Shown here piece after piece: positions 52,026 through 59,697 of a stretch of DNA of 64,000 nucleotides (positions are counted from its first letter, which is position 1; every line of letters begins with the position of its first letter). A program made the position numbers and the translations under genes. Under the pieces are notes generated by a model. That model worked only from the letters and a program-made list of their open reading frames with translations, made no database searches and was not told the DNA's origin. This DNA is from SPDF01 sp963812085 (GTDB lineage Bacteria > Gemmatimonadota > Gemmatimonadetes > Gemmatimonadales > GWC2-71-9). Where the stretch lies: the NCBI GenBank assembly GCA_963812085.1, contig CAWETL010000004.1, positions 248,001-312,000 of the forward strand. The letters run 5' to 3'.

Positions 52026-53645
52026 ATGTTCACCACTCTGCTTGGATCGATCGCCGCTGCCGCGGTGCTGGCTGGCGGCCCTCCACCCCCGATCACGGTC
52101 TCCCTCAACAACGGCGGGCAGTACAACCGCGGCGAGTATGCTCAGGTCACGTTTCGGACCGCCGCCGACGGCTACACCCTCATTCTTCAGGCCGATCAAC
52201 AGGGACGCATTCGGGTCCTCTTTCCACTCGACCCGGGCGACGACGCCTTCGTCCGGGCCGGAAAAAACTACAAATTGACGGGTCGCGATGGCCGGGGCGC
52301 CTTCTACCTGGACCAGGCCGGCGGCAGCGGGATGGTGTACGCGGCCTGGTCGAGCACGCCGTTCCGCGTGGCGGACTTCGTTCGTGGGGATCACTGGGAC
52401 TACGGCGTCTTCGATCAGTACAACGCGAGTGACGACCCGGAGAGCCAGCTGACGGATGTCGTCCTGTTGATGACCAGCAAGGGATTCGACTACGCCATCG
52501 ATCGCTACATCGTCTATTCCCTGTCCGAGGCGATCAACTCGGACTATTCGACCTACATCGGCGTATCGGGCTGGCCGTGGCCCACCTACTACAACAGCGG
52601 GTGGAGCATCGGGCTCTCCTTCGGGCTGCCCTGCTGCTACAACAGCTGGTATGGCTACTATCCCTGGTACGGCTATGGCTGGGGGTACCCTGGGTATGCC
52701 TGGGGGTATCCGGGTTACGGCTGGGGCTATCCCGGATACGGGTACGGCTACCCCGTGTACGGCGGCGGGTATTACCCCGCGGGCGGATACTATCCCGGCT
52801 ATGGCTATCACCCCGCGTATGGGGGTGGGTACCCGGGCTACCGCCCATACACTTTCAAGCCCGGCGGGACCGTGACGAATCCGGGCAATCCCTATCGCCC
52901 GCGCGGTGACGCGTTCGCCCCGAATACCTTGGGATTGCAGACAGAGTACCGGGGACGGGCAGCGGCACCCGGTGCTGGAGCACCCTCGGGCCGGTTTGGG
53001 GTTGATGCGGCGACAATCAGCGGACATGCGGATGCTGGCAGGCGCCCCGTAGCCCAGCCCAAGCCGCAGATCGAGTCCAGTCGCCCGCAGACCGGCGGCG
53101 CCGCGACGCCGTCCGCCGGGGGAATGACGGGCACCGGTCGCCGAAGCACCGGCGGCGCTCCGAGCGCGGCGGGTCGGCCCTCGACGGGAGCCACCGGGGG
53201 CGCCCCGAGCACCGGCCAGGGGAATGTCTCCCCTCGTGCACGCTCCCAGACGGTAACACCCGGAGATGCGAGCCGGGCCCACGGCTGGGGATCTAACGGG
53301 CAGGCTCTCCCACCCGTCACGAACCGGCCGCGTGGAACGAGCACCACCAGTGGCGGGGCGCAGGGTGCTCCGGGCGGAGCACGCAGCACCGATGGACGGC
53401 GCACCGGCACTTTCGGTGGACCGGCACCGAGCAGGAGCCCGTACGGCGGCCAGCCGTCAGGACGGAGTTCCGGTGGCACCGCAGCCCCTCGAAGTGGCGG
53501 CGGTGGTTACACCGGCGGCGGCGCCCCGGCACCGCGCAGCGGCGGCGGTGGCTACACAGGCGGTGGTGGCTCCCGAGGCGGTTCTGGTGGCGGCGGAAGC
53601 CCTTCAGGAGGTGGAGGTGGTGGGGGAGGCCGTCGAGGACGGTAG
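52026..53645 (+). CDS. DUF4384 surface protein with Tyr/Gly/Pro-rich and Ser/Gly-rich tracts
   Basis: A 539-residue exported protein: signal peptide (LGSIAAAAVLAGG), a DUF4384 domain (20-150: NRGEYAQVTFRTAADGYTLIL, IRVLFPLDP), then ~75 residues of Tyr-Pro-Gly-Trp repeats (YPGYAWGYPGYGWGYPGYGY, one of several) and a long low-complexity tail rich in Ser, Thr, Gly, Pro and Arg ending in poly-Gly. The YPGY tract could be sticky or adhesive, a guess from composition. Two Cys sit together just before the tract. A 14-bp hairpin follows the stop. Confidence 0.75.
   Translation: MFTTLLGSIAAAAVLAGGPPPPITVSLNNGGQYNRGEYAQVTFRTAADGYTLILQADQQGRIRVLFPLDPGDDAFVRAGKNYKLTGRDGRGAFYLDQAGGSGMVYAAWSSTPFRVADFVRGDHWDYGVFDQYNASDDPESQLTDVVLLMTSKGFDYAIDRYIVYSLSEAINSDYSTYIGVSGWPWPTYYNSGWSIGLSFGLPCCYNSWYGYYPWYGYGWGYPGYAWGYPGYGWGYPGYGYGYPVYGGGYYPAGGYYPGYGYHPAYGGGYPGYRPYTFKPGGTVTNPGNPYRPRGDAFAPNTLGLQTEYRGRAAAPGAGAPSGRFGVDAATISGHADAGRRPVAQPKPQIESSRPQTGGAATPSAGGMTGTGRRSTGGAPSAAGRPSTGATGGAPSTGQGNVSPRARSQTVTPGDASRAHGWGSNGQALPPVTNRPRGTSTTSGGAQGAPGGARSTDGRRTGTFGGPAPSRSPYGGQPSGRSSGGTAAPRSGGGGYTGGGAPAPRSGGGGYTGGGGSRGGSGGGGSPSGGGGGGGGRRGR
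52648..52848 (+). repeat. Degenerate YPGY/WGYPGY tandem coding repeat
   Basis: Inside the DUF4384 gene, tandem copies of a roughly 18- to 24-base unit encode variants of YPGY, WGYPGY and GGYYP. The copies differ at third codon positions (TAC/TAT, GGG/GGC/GGT), so the repeat is old or kept by selection on protein, not a recent expansion. It is not a CRISPR or a DNA-level satellite. Confidence 0.6.
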
Positions 53646-53648
53646 TTC

Positions 53649-53680
53649 TGAGGCCCCGGAGCACTCGCTCCGGGGCCTCA
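53649..53680. terminator. Strong hairpin after the DUF4384 gene
   Basis: A 14-bp perfect stem (53649-53662 with 53667-53680, core GAGGCCCCGGAGC) closes a four-base loop ACTC, three bases after the stop codon, followed by TTCGTC rather than a full U-run. The best intrinsic terminator-like structure in the window. Confidence 0.7.
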
Positions 53681-53762
53681 TTCGTCGGTAGCTGGCGGGC
53701 TGCTGCGCCCTATCCCATATTCCTGCAGGCCCACGGAGAGGGACCAATGCCGACTCCAGCTA

Positions 53763-54353
53763 TTGCTCGCTCTGGCGCTGATCCAGGCACCGAACGCCTC
53801 GAGTGCGCTCACCGCCGCCGCCATTCGCGGCGACGGCCCGAAGTTCGTACTCGCGACCCAGCCAGTTCTGGCTCCCCGTGCTGCGGTGCGGGCAGAGCCC
53901 ATCCCGCTTCGATTCGGTTCGACTGATGCGTGGGGCTGTGCGTACGGCTCTTCGTACTACTGCCGCCACCCGACCGCCGTCGTGGGCCAGTGGACTACCT
54001 TGCAGGCCCCCACGCTGGATCCCTGTCCTTGGACGGGACAGTGCATTGCGCTGTACCCCTCCGGATCGAGTATCGATGCCGGACGGTTCATGGCGTGGCA
54101 GTGGCGGTGGGGCCCGATCATGGAGTTCATGGAGACGAACCGCGGCCTGATCGATGGAAAGCCGATCGTGGAAGCCCGGGCACGCCAGGCCGCGGCTCGA
54201 AACGCTGCGCTCTCTTCGCCGCAGACCCGGGTGTCGGTTCCCGCGAACGCTGGAGGGAGCCACAACCCGCCGACCCAGACCTACAGCCCACCACCCGCCG
54301 CTTCCCACAGCAACCCGTCCGGCGGACGGGGAGGCGGAAAAGACCTTCCCTGA
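53763..54353 (+). CDS. Secreted hypothetical protein, probable frameshift at the start
   Basis: A 196-residue product in the visible frame, beginning at TTG 53763 with LALALIQAPNASSALTA, a signal-peptide tail. ATG 53747 has GGAGAG 7 bases upstream but is in another frame. Removing one base near 53762 would join them as MPTPAILLALALIQAPNASS. Two Cys pairs (CAYGSSYYC and CPWTGQC) suggest disulfides in an exported domain; the C-terminus is Pro/Ser/Gly-rich. No family recognised. A stem-loop follows. Confidence 0.5.
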   Translation: MLALALIQAPNASSALTAAAIRGDGPKFVLATQPVLAPRAAVRAEPIPLRFGSTDAWGCAYGSSYYCRHPTAVVGQWTTLQAPTLDPCPWTGQCIALYPSGSSIDAGRFMAWQWRWGPIMEFMETNRGLIDGKPIVEARARQAAARNAALSSPQTRVSVPANAGGSHNPPTQTYSPPPAASHSNPSGGRGGGKDLP

Positions 54354-54383
54354 TCGCCGGGCGGGTGGGTGCGTGACCCAACA

Positions 54384-54411
54384 CGGGGCCTCGGCGGTTG
54401 CCGAGGCCCCG
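54384..54411. terminator. Hairpin between convergent genes
   Basis: A 12-bp perfect stem (54384-54395 with 54400-54411, core GGGGCCTCGGC) and GGTT loop, placed 30 bases after the secreted protein gene and 10 bases before the end of the convergent phosphatase gene. No U-run on either side. Probably stops transcription from both directions. Confidence 0.6.
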
Positions 54412-54421
54412 CGTCACATGC

Positions 54422-54898
54422 TCACTTGGCGTGCCGCTTGGCGTAGTCGAGGCCCCATTCGAGCAACTCCGCGCCTCGTAGTCCCACCCGCATCGCCAGC
54501 GCCACGGCGTCGTCCTCGTCCATGTCGTGGTCCCGCATGAAATAGGGGATGAGCGCTCCGCCCACCCGGTTGCCGCTGCCGCAATGGAAGAACACCGGCC
54601 GAGCCGCAGGATCGCGCAGAACCGAAAGGATGCGCTTCATCGTGGCGTCGTCCAGCGTGTTCCCCGAGACGGGGATGTTCACATATTTGAGTCCGAGCCC
54701 CGCGACCACCGCCGGTTCATCGAACGGGCGCGGCTCCATCGGGTCCCGGACGTCGAGTATCGTCACCGCGCCGGCCGCCTTCGCCGCGCGGATCTGGTCG
54801 GCCGTCGGTTGGCCGCCGGTCACCACGCCGGCCGTGGGCGAGCAGGCATTCGCGATGCCGGCGACGGCGGCGAGCAACGGATCGGTGGCGGGGGGCAT
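54422..54898 (-). CDS. PTP-like phosphatase (DUF442/BLH type)
   Basis: A 158-residue protein of the beta-lactamase-hydrolase-associated phosphatase type. Start region GVVTGGQPTADQIRAAKAAG is typical; the P-loop FFHCGSGNRVGG near residue 108 is a CX5R tyrosine-phosphatase site with general-acid candidates nearby. ATG 54898 gives the usual family length. Located downstream of DUF190 and crcB on the same strand. Role unclear, often linked to sulfide or stress metabolism. Confidence 0.75.
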   Translation of the reverse strand: MPPATDPLLAAVAGIANACSPTAGVVTGGQPTADQIRAAKAAGAVTILDVRDPMEPRPFDEPAVVAGLGLKYVNIPVSGNTLDDATMKRILSVLRDPAARPVFFHCGSGNRVGGALIPYFMRDHDMDEDDAVALAMRVGLRGAELLEWGLDYAKRHAK

Positions 54899-54927
54899 CG
54901 GATGCAGTTCCGGTTGTGGGAGGGAGG

Positions 54928-55269
54928 TCAGGCCGTCTCGCCGCGATACGCGATGACCCGGACCCGTTCGAGGGTGATCAGGCCGCCGCCCATCATGGCG
55001 TCGATGTCGGGCAGCACCGCCTGGATCTTCTCCTCGGCGTCCACGCATTCGACGACGATAGGCAGGTCGAGCGACAGCCGGAGCACCGAATCGGTGTGAA
55101 GCCTCGCGGTCGCCCCGAAGCCCATGATGGCCCGTGTCACGGTCGCGCCGGCCAGGCCGCGCGCCCGCAGCAGTTCGACGATCGCGGCGTACAGCGGCTT
55201 GCCGTCGTGCTTGTCCCGCTCGCCGATGTGAATCCGCATCAGGGTACCGTCGCCCGACAAGCCGTGCAT
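54928..55269 (-). CDS. DUF190 protein
   Basis: A 113-residue ferredoxin-like (PII-like) DUF190 protein: MRIHIGERDKHDGKPLYAAI, GLAGATVTRAIMGFGA, LSLDLPIVVECVDAEEKI. DUF190 genes are commonly next to crcB, as here (10 bases apart), and may sense or modulate the channel. GTG/ATG start chosen at 55269; an internal ATG 30 bases later is also possible. Confidence 0.82.
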   Translation of the reverse strand: MHGLSGDGTLMRIHIGERDKHDGKPLYAAIVELLRARGLAGATVTRAIMGFGATARLHTDSVLRLSLDLPIVVECVDAEEKIQAVLPDIDAMMGGGLITLERVRVIAYRGETA

Positions 55270-55279
55270 TGTGCGCCTC

Positions 55280-55669
55280 CTAGAGCGAGCGCCGCAGGGA
55301 GAGTGCCCCGCCGGCGAGGGCGAAGCCCGCCAGCGTCGCGGCGATCGTCAACGCAAGGCTCAGGCCGGTGTAGAGCGCCAGGCGGGACCACTCGCCCTTC
55401 TGCAGCATCACGGCGCTCTCGAAGCTGAAGGTGGAAAACGTGGTGAATCCGCCGCAAAAGCCGATCGTGAGAAAGGCGCGGACTTCCGCGCTGACCGCGG
55501 GCGTCTCGAGGGCGTAGCGCACGATGAAACCGAGGAGCAGCGCTCCGGTCACGTTGACGGCAAGCGTCCCCACCGGGAACTCGCCGGGGGCCAGGCGCTG
55601 CATCATGCCGCCGAAGAGATACCGGGCGGCGCCTCCGAGGGCGCTGCCCAGCGCGATCCAGAATACCAT
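55280..55669 (-). CDS. crcB: CrcB/FluC fluoride channel
   Basis: A 129-residue four-helix membrane protein with the FluC signature GGAARYLFGG near residue 13 and FCGGFTTFSTFSFE near 72, whose Phe residues line the fluoride pores. Acts as a dual-topology dimer. No fluoride riboswitch was recognised upstream. Confidence 0.93.
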   Translation of the reverse strand: MVFWIALGSALGGAARYLFGGMMQRLAPGEFPVGTLAVNVTGALLLGFIVRYALETPAVSAEVRAFLTIGFCGGFTTFSTFSFESAVMLQKGEWSRLALYTGLSLALTIAATLAGFALAGGALSLRRSL

Positions 55670-55741
55670 GCAACTCCCCTGTTTTTGCCGGCTTGACGGC
55701 CTCGACCTTACCTGCCTCCCGCGACTCCTTAGATTACTTCC

Positions 55742-57505
55742 ATGCTCCGCCTCGCGATAGTGCAATTCCGCCCCCGAAAGGGGGCGTACGCCGAGAATCT
55801 CGCGCAGCTCGAGGCGTCGCTCCGCGAGGTGGCTGCCGTCGCCGAGCCACCCGATCTCGTCGTGCTCCCCGAAACCGCGTTGAGCGGCTACTTCCTCGAG
55901 GGCGGTGTCCGGGAGCAGGCACGCACGGCGGAGCAGGTGGCGGCGGACGTAGCCGCCGCGCACCTCGCTTCCGGTGCGCCGCCCCTCGACCTGGCGCTCG
56001 GCTTCTACGAGCTCTGGAAGAATTGCCACTACAACAGCTGCCTGTACCTCTCGCTCGGCGCCGACGTGCCGGTCATCCGTCACGTCCACCGAAAGGTGTT
56101 CCTGCCGACGTACGGCGTGTTCGACGAGGAGCGGTTCGTCGAGTCGGGCGCCGAGGTCCGCGCCTTCGACACCGCCTGGGGCCGCGCCGCGATGCTGGTC
56201 TGCGAGGACGCCTGGCATTCGCTGATGCCGACGCTGGCGGCGCTCGACGGCGCCCAGGTCCTGGTGGTGGTGAGCGCCACCCCGGCCCGTGGCCTCGACA
56301 GCCCCGACGCCCCCGCAAACCTCGAGCGCTGGGAGCGGCTCGCCTCCGATGCCGCCGCGGAGCACGGGATCTACGTGGTCGTGGCACAGCTGGTCGGGTT
56401 CGAGGGGGGCAAGGCGTTCGCGGGCGGCTCGGTGGTCGCGGGACCGACCGGGCGGGTGCTCGCCCGGGGCCCATTGTTCGAGCCCGGTGTTGTCCGCGCC
56501 GACCTCGACTTCGAAGAGATCACCCGCGCGCGGGCGGACCAGCCGCTCCTTGCCGACTTGCGCGGCCGGCTGCCGAGGCTGCTCGCCGAGCTGGGCCGGG
56601 CGCCAGGCAGTGCGGCGGCCGGCGCCACCTGGGAGCATCGTTCGGCGGGCCGCGTCAGGCCGCACGCCGTCATCACCGCCCCACCGCGGGATCCGCTCGC
56701 GATCAACCCTGAGCTCGCGCAGCGCTGGCTCGTGGAGTTCATCCGTGACGAAGTCAGGCGCCGGCGGGGGTTCGAGGGCGTGGTCATCGGCCTCTCGGGG
56801 GGCGTGGACAGCGCGGTGGTGGCGTACCTTGCCGCCGAGGCCCTCGGCAAGGAGCAGGTGACCGCCGTCCGGATGCCCTACCGCACGTCCAGTCCCGACA
56901 GCCTGGCGCATGCCCAGCTCGTGATCGACGCGCTGGGCATCCCGAGCCGAACGGTGGACATTTCCGCCGGCGTGGACGGCATCGCGTCGGCCATCGGGGG
57001 TCCGCCCGACGCCGCCGGCCTCGGCAACGTGATGGCGCGGATGCGGATGATCACCCTGTTCGACCTCTCCGCCCGCCTCCGCGCGCTCCCGCTAGGCACC
57101 GGCAACAAGACCGAGCGCCTGCTTGGCTACTTCACCTGGCATGCCGACGATTCGCCGCCGGTCAACCCGATCGGGGACCTCTTCAAGACCCAGGTGTGGG
57201 CCCTGGCCCGGCATCTCGGCGTGCCGGCCGTGATCGTGGACAAGCCGGCCAGCGCGGATCTCGTCCAGGGGCAGACCGACGAGGGCGACTTCGGCATCAC
57301 CTACGAGAAGGCGGACGGCATCCTGCACTGGCTGCTCTCCGGCTATCGGCCGGAACAACTCGCGTCGCTCGGTTACACGGCCGAGGAGGTCGCGCGAGTC
57401 CGCGGCCGGCTCGAGGGGACCCACTGGAAGCGCCGGCTCCCCACCGTGGCGATGCTGAGCCAGACCGCGATCGGTGAGTATTACCTCCGTCCCGTGGACT
57501 ACTGA
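55742..57505 (+). CDS. nadE: Glutamine-dependent NAD+ synthetase
   Basis: A 587-residue two-domain enzyme. The N-terminal nitrilase-type amidase keeps the triad: Glu in VLPETALSG (near 43), Lys in HRKVFLPTYG (near 117) and Cys in LVCEDAWH (near 158). The C-terminal synthetase has the PP-loop GLSGGVDSAVV near 358 and GTGNKTERLLGYFTWH near 460. Amidates nicotinate adenine dinucleotide with glutamine. The following thioesterase gene starts 10 bases later. Confidence 0.93.
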   Translation: MLRLAIVQFRPRKGAYAENLAQLEASLREVAAVAEPPDLVVLPETALSGYFLEGGVREQARTAEQVAADVAAAHLASGAPPLDLALGFYELWKNCHYNSCLYLSLGADVPVIRHVHRKVFLPTYGVFDEERFVESGAEVRAFDTAWGRAAMLVCEDAWHSLMPTLAALDGAQVLVVVSATPARGLDSPDAPANLERWERLASDAAAEHGIYVVVAQLVGFEGGKAFAGGSVVAGPTGRVLARGPLFEPGVVRADLDFEEITRARADQPLLADLRGRLPRLLAELGRAPGSAAAGATWEHRSAGRVRPHAVITAPPRDPLAINPELAQRWLVEFIRDEVRRRRGFEGVVIGLSGGVDSAVVAYLAAEALGKEQVTAVRMPYRTSSPDSLAHAQLVIDALGIPSRTVDISAGVDGIASAIGGPPDAAGLGNVMARMRMITLFDLSARLRALPLGTGNKTERLLGYFTWHADDSPPVNPIGDLFKTQVWALARHLGVPAVIVDKPASADLVQGQTDEGDFGITYEKADGILHWLLSGYRPEQLASLGYTAEEVARVRGRLEGTHWKRRLPTVAMLSQTAIGEYYLRPVDY

Positions 57506-57515
57506 GGAGCCGGCC

Positions 57516-57980
57516 ATGCTTCCCGAATCGCGACCGATGTCATATTCCCGCTCCGAGCTCACCCGGCTCGTGATGCCCCACATGCAGAACGTCCTCGGCA
57601 GTCTCTTCGGCGGGGAGCTGATGGCGATGGTGGACCAAGCCGCGGCGGTCGCCGCCATCCGCCACGCGGGCGGGCCGGTCCTGACCGCCGCGATCGACCG
57701 GGTGGACTTCCGCGAGCAGATCCCGATCGGGGCGCTGGTCACCCTGTTCGGCACCGTGGATTTCGTCGGCAACAGCTCGATGGACATCACGGTCGAGGTC
57801 TATTCGGAAAAGGTGAGCACCGGTGAGCGACGCCACACGCACACGGCGCACATCGTCTTCGTGGCGATCGACCAGAACGGCCGGCCGAAGCGGGTGCCGA
57901 GGCTGGTGGCCGAGACGCCTGAGGAGCACGCGCGCTACGAGGCGGCCCGCAAGCACCGGGAGGGGTTCCGCCGCCCGTGA
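57516..57980 (+). CDS. Acyl-CoA thioesterase (hotdog fold, YciA-like)
   Basis: A 154-residue hotdog-fold protein. The helix GSLFGGELMAMVDQAAAVAA near residue 30 holds the catalytic Asp; VGNSSMDITVEVYSE and THTAHIVFVAID fit family strands. GAGGAG precedes ATG 57516. An in-frame start upstream (57474) lies within nadE. GTGA overlap with the next patatin. Confidence 0.87.
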   Translation: MLPESRPMSYSRSELTRLVMPHMQNVLGSLFGGELMAMVDQAAAVAAIRHAGGPVLTAAIDRVDFREQIPIGALVTLFGTVDFVGNSSMDITVEVYSEKVSTGERRHTHTAHIVFVAIDQNGRPKRVPRLVAETPEEHARYEAARKHREGFRRP

Positions 57981-58816
57981 ACGCCTCACGCGTGACCGCC
58001 GTGTTCGGCGGCGGGGGGGCGAAGGCGGCCGCGCAGATCGGCGGGCTCCGGGCGCTGGAGGAAGCGGGGCTCCGGCCTGCGCGCTACGTCGCGACGTCGA
58101 TGGGCGGGGTGATCGCGGCGGGCGCGGCCTCCGGGGCCTCGGCCGACGAGCTCTCCCGGCGCTTCCGTGCGGTCAAGGCGGTCGAGGTGGCCCGGCCGCG
58201 CGCCTTCACGCCGCTGGCGGGGCTGTGGTTCCCTTCGCTGCTCCGCGGTGAGCCGCTGCGGGAGGTGATCGGCCGGCTGGTGCCCCAGCGCCGGTTCGAC
58301 GAGTTGGCGGTCCCCCTCACGCTCACCGCGGTCGACCTGGACACCAGGGAGCTGGTGCTCTTCGGCGCCGGGGGGCTGGACGTTCCGCTGCTGGACGCAC
58401 TCACCGCCACCACGGCCCTGCCAGTCTATTATCCGCCGGCGGAGGTGGCCGGGCGCCGGCTCCTGGACGGCGGGCTTCGCGCCGTCCTTCCGCTCGATGT
58501 CGCCGCCCAGTTCGAGGCGGACCTGGTCGTGGCGGTGGACGTCGGGCCCGGCTTCGACGAAAAGGCGCCCCGGTCCAAGCCCAAGGGGCCCGGACTCCTC
58601 CTGGCCCACGACGCCTGCGAGGGCATCCTCATGGCGCAACAGGCGCAGGATACGCTTGCGCGGTGGCGGGCCACTCCGGGCCGCTGCCGGCTCGTCCACG
58701 TGCGGCCTCTGCTCCCGCGTCAGGCCACCTTCGCCGCCGAGCTGTTTTCGGAGTTCGAAGCGGAGGGCTACCGCGCCACCCTGGCGGCGCTGGCCCTGGA
58801 GGGGTCGAGTGCCTGA
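57977..58816 (+). CDS. Patatin-like phospholipase
   Basis: A 279-residue patatin-family protein without signal peptide. Oxyanion loop FGGGGAKAAAQIGGL near residue 10, nucleophile region ATSMGGVIAAG near 40 and catalytic Asp in RRLLDGGLR near 162. The classic GxSxG has Ala at the first Gly (ATSMG), a change tolerated in some relatives. GTG start overlaps the thioesterase stop. Unlike the other patatin of this window (19.3 kb) it is short. Confidence 0.8.
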   Translation: MNASRVTAVFGGGGAKAAAQIGGLRALEEAGLRPARYVATSMGGVIAAGAASGASADELSRRFRAVKAVEVARPRAFTPLAGLWFPSLLRGEPLREVIGRLVPQRRFDELAVPLTLTAVDLDTRELVLFGAGGLDVPLLDALTATTALPVYYPPAEVAGRRLLDGGLRAVLPLDVAAQFEADLVVAVDVGPGFDEKAPRSKPKGPGLLLAHDACEGILMAQQAQDTLARWRATPGRCRLVHVRPLLPRQATFAAELFSEFEAEGYRATLAALALEGSSA

Positions 58817-59237
58817 CACTCCCCGGCTCTTCACGGTGGACGAGGCCAATCGGACGCTGCCGCTGGTCCGGCGGGTCGTCGGCGACCTCCTGGCGGAACA
58901 TGCGGCCTGGCGAGACGACGTCGCGCGCTTCGAGGTGGCCATCACCGCCCAGCCGAGCGAGGAGGCGGGCGAGTCGGACGAGGCCAGGGACGCGCGCACC
59001 GCGGCGGAGGGCCACGCCCGCCGGATCGACGCCTGCCTGCAGGAGCTCGCCGCCATCGGGTGCCTGTTCAAGGGGTTCGACGGCGGCCTGGTGGATTTTC
59101 TTTCCCTGCGGGACGACCGGCCGGTCTATCTCTGCTGGCGGCACGGGGAGGACGCCGTGTCACACTGGCACGAGGTGGAGGGCGGCTATGAGGGCCGCCG
59201 TCCCATCGATGCTCACCTTCTCTCGGAAACGACCTGA
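58809..59237 (+). CDS. DUF2203 protein
   Basis: A 142-residue DUF2203-family protein: FTVDEANRTLPLVRRVVGD near the start, LAAIGCLFKGFDGGLVDF near residue 80 and VYLCWRHGEDAVSHWHEVE near 108 are family hallmarks. His and Glu residues there could form a metal site. GTG start 7 bases inside the patatin end. Function unknown. Confidence 0.8.
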   Translation: MPDTPRLFTVDEANRTLPLVRRVVGDLLAEHAAWRDDVARFEVAITAQPSEEAGESDEARDARTAAEGHARRIDACLQELAAIGCLFKGFDGGLVDFLSLRDDRPVYLCWRHGEDAVSHWHEVEGGYEGRRPIDAHLLSETT

Positions 59238-59238
59238 C

Positions 59239-59697
59239 ATGCGACTCTGGCTCTTCCTCCATTTTCTCGGCCAGGTGCTGTGGCTGGGCGCCGGCCTCGG
59301 CTCGATGGTGTACGGTATCGTCGGCAAGAAGGAACCCGGCCCCGTCCTCGCCGGGATCGCACGCGGCCAGGTGGCGGTGCACAAGCTGCTGATCGCTCCC
59401 GGCGCCTTCCTCGTGCTCCTCTCCGGCGTAATGCTCTCCCTCCAGATGTACGGCTCCGCCATGAGCGGCCCCGCGCCCACCGTCTGGATGGCGACCATGC
59501 AGGGCGCCGGACTTCTCGGCTCGCTCATCGTGCTCGCGTTCGGGCTCCCCACCATTTCCCGCCTGGGCCGGGTGTCCCCCGAGGGCCCGACCGCCCCGCT
59601 GTATCACGCCATCCGCCAGCGGCACGTGGTGATCTCGATCGTCTCCGGGACCCTCGGCCTCATCGCGCTCCTCGCGGCCAGCTTCCCGCTCCGCTGA
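59239..59697 (+). CDS. Integral membrane protein of unknown function
   Basis: A 152-residue protein with four hydrophobic helices (about 5-25, 47-68, 82-103, 130-150) and short polar loops. It looks like a DUF2269-type small membrane protein, not a transporter I can name. It starts one base after the stop of the DUF2203 gene and its stop overlaps the next start (TGATG). Confidence 0.65.
   Translation: MRLWLFLHFLGQVLWLGAGLGSMVYGIVGKKEPGPVLAGIARGQVAVHKLLIAPGAFLVLLSGVMLSLQMYGSAMSGPAPTVWMATMQGAGLLGSLIVLAFGLPTISRLGRVSPEGPTAPLYHAIRQRHVVISIVSGTLGLIALLAASFPLR

Noticed and set aside
52648..52848. CRISPR array or DNA satellite
   Set aside because: The repetition is a protein-level YPGY pattern with variable codons and no constant repeat-spacer spacing.
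55670..55741. Fluoride riboswitch ahead of crcB
   Set aside because: I could not find the conserved crcB-motif pseudoknot elements in the 70 bases upstream.
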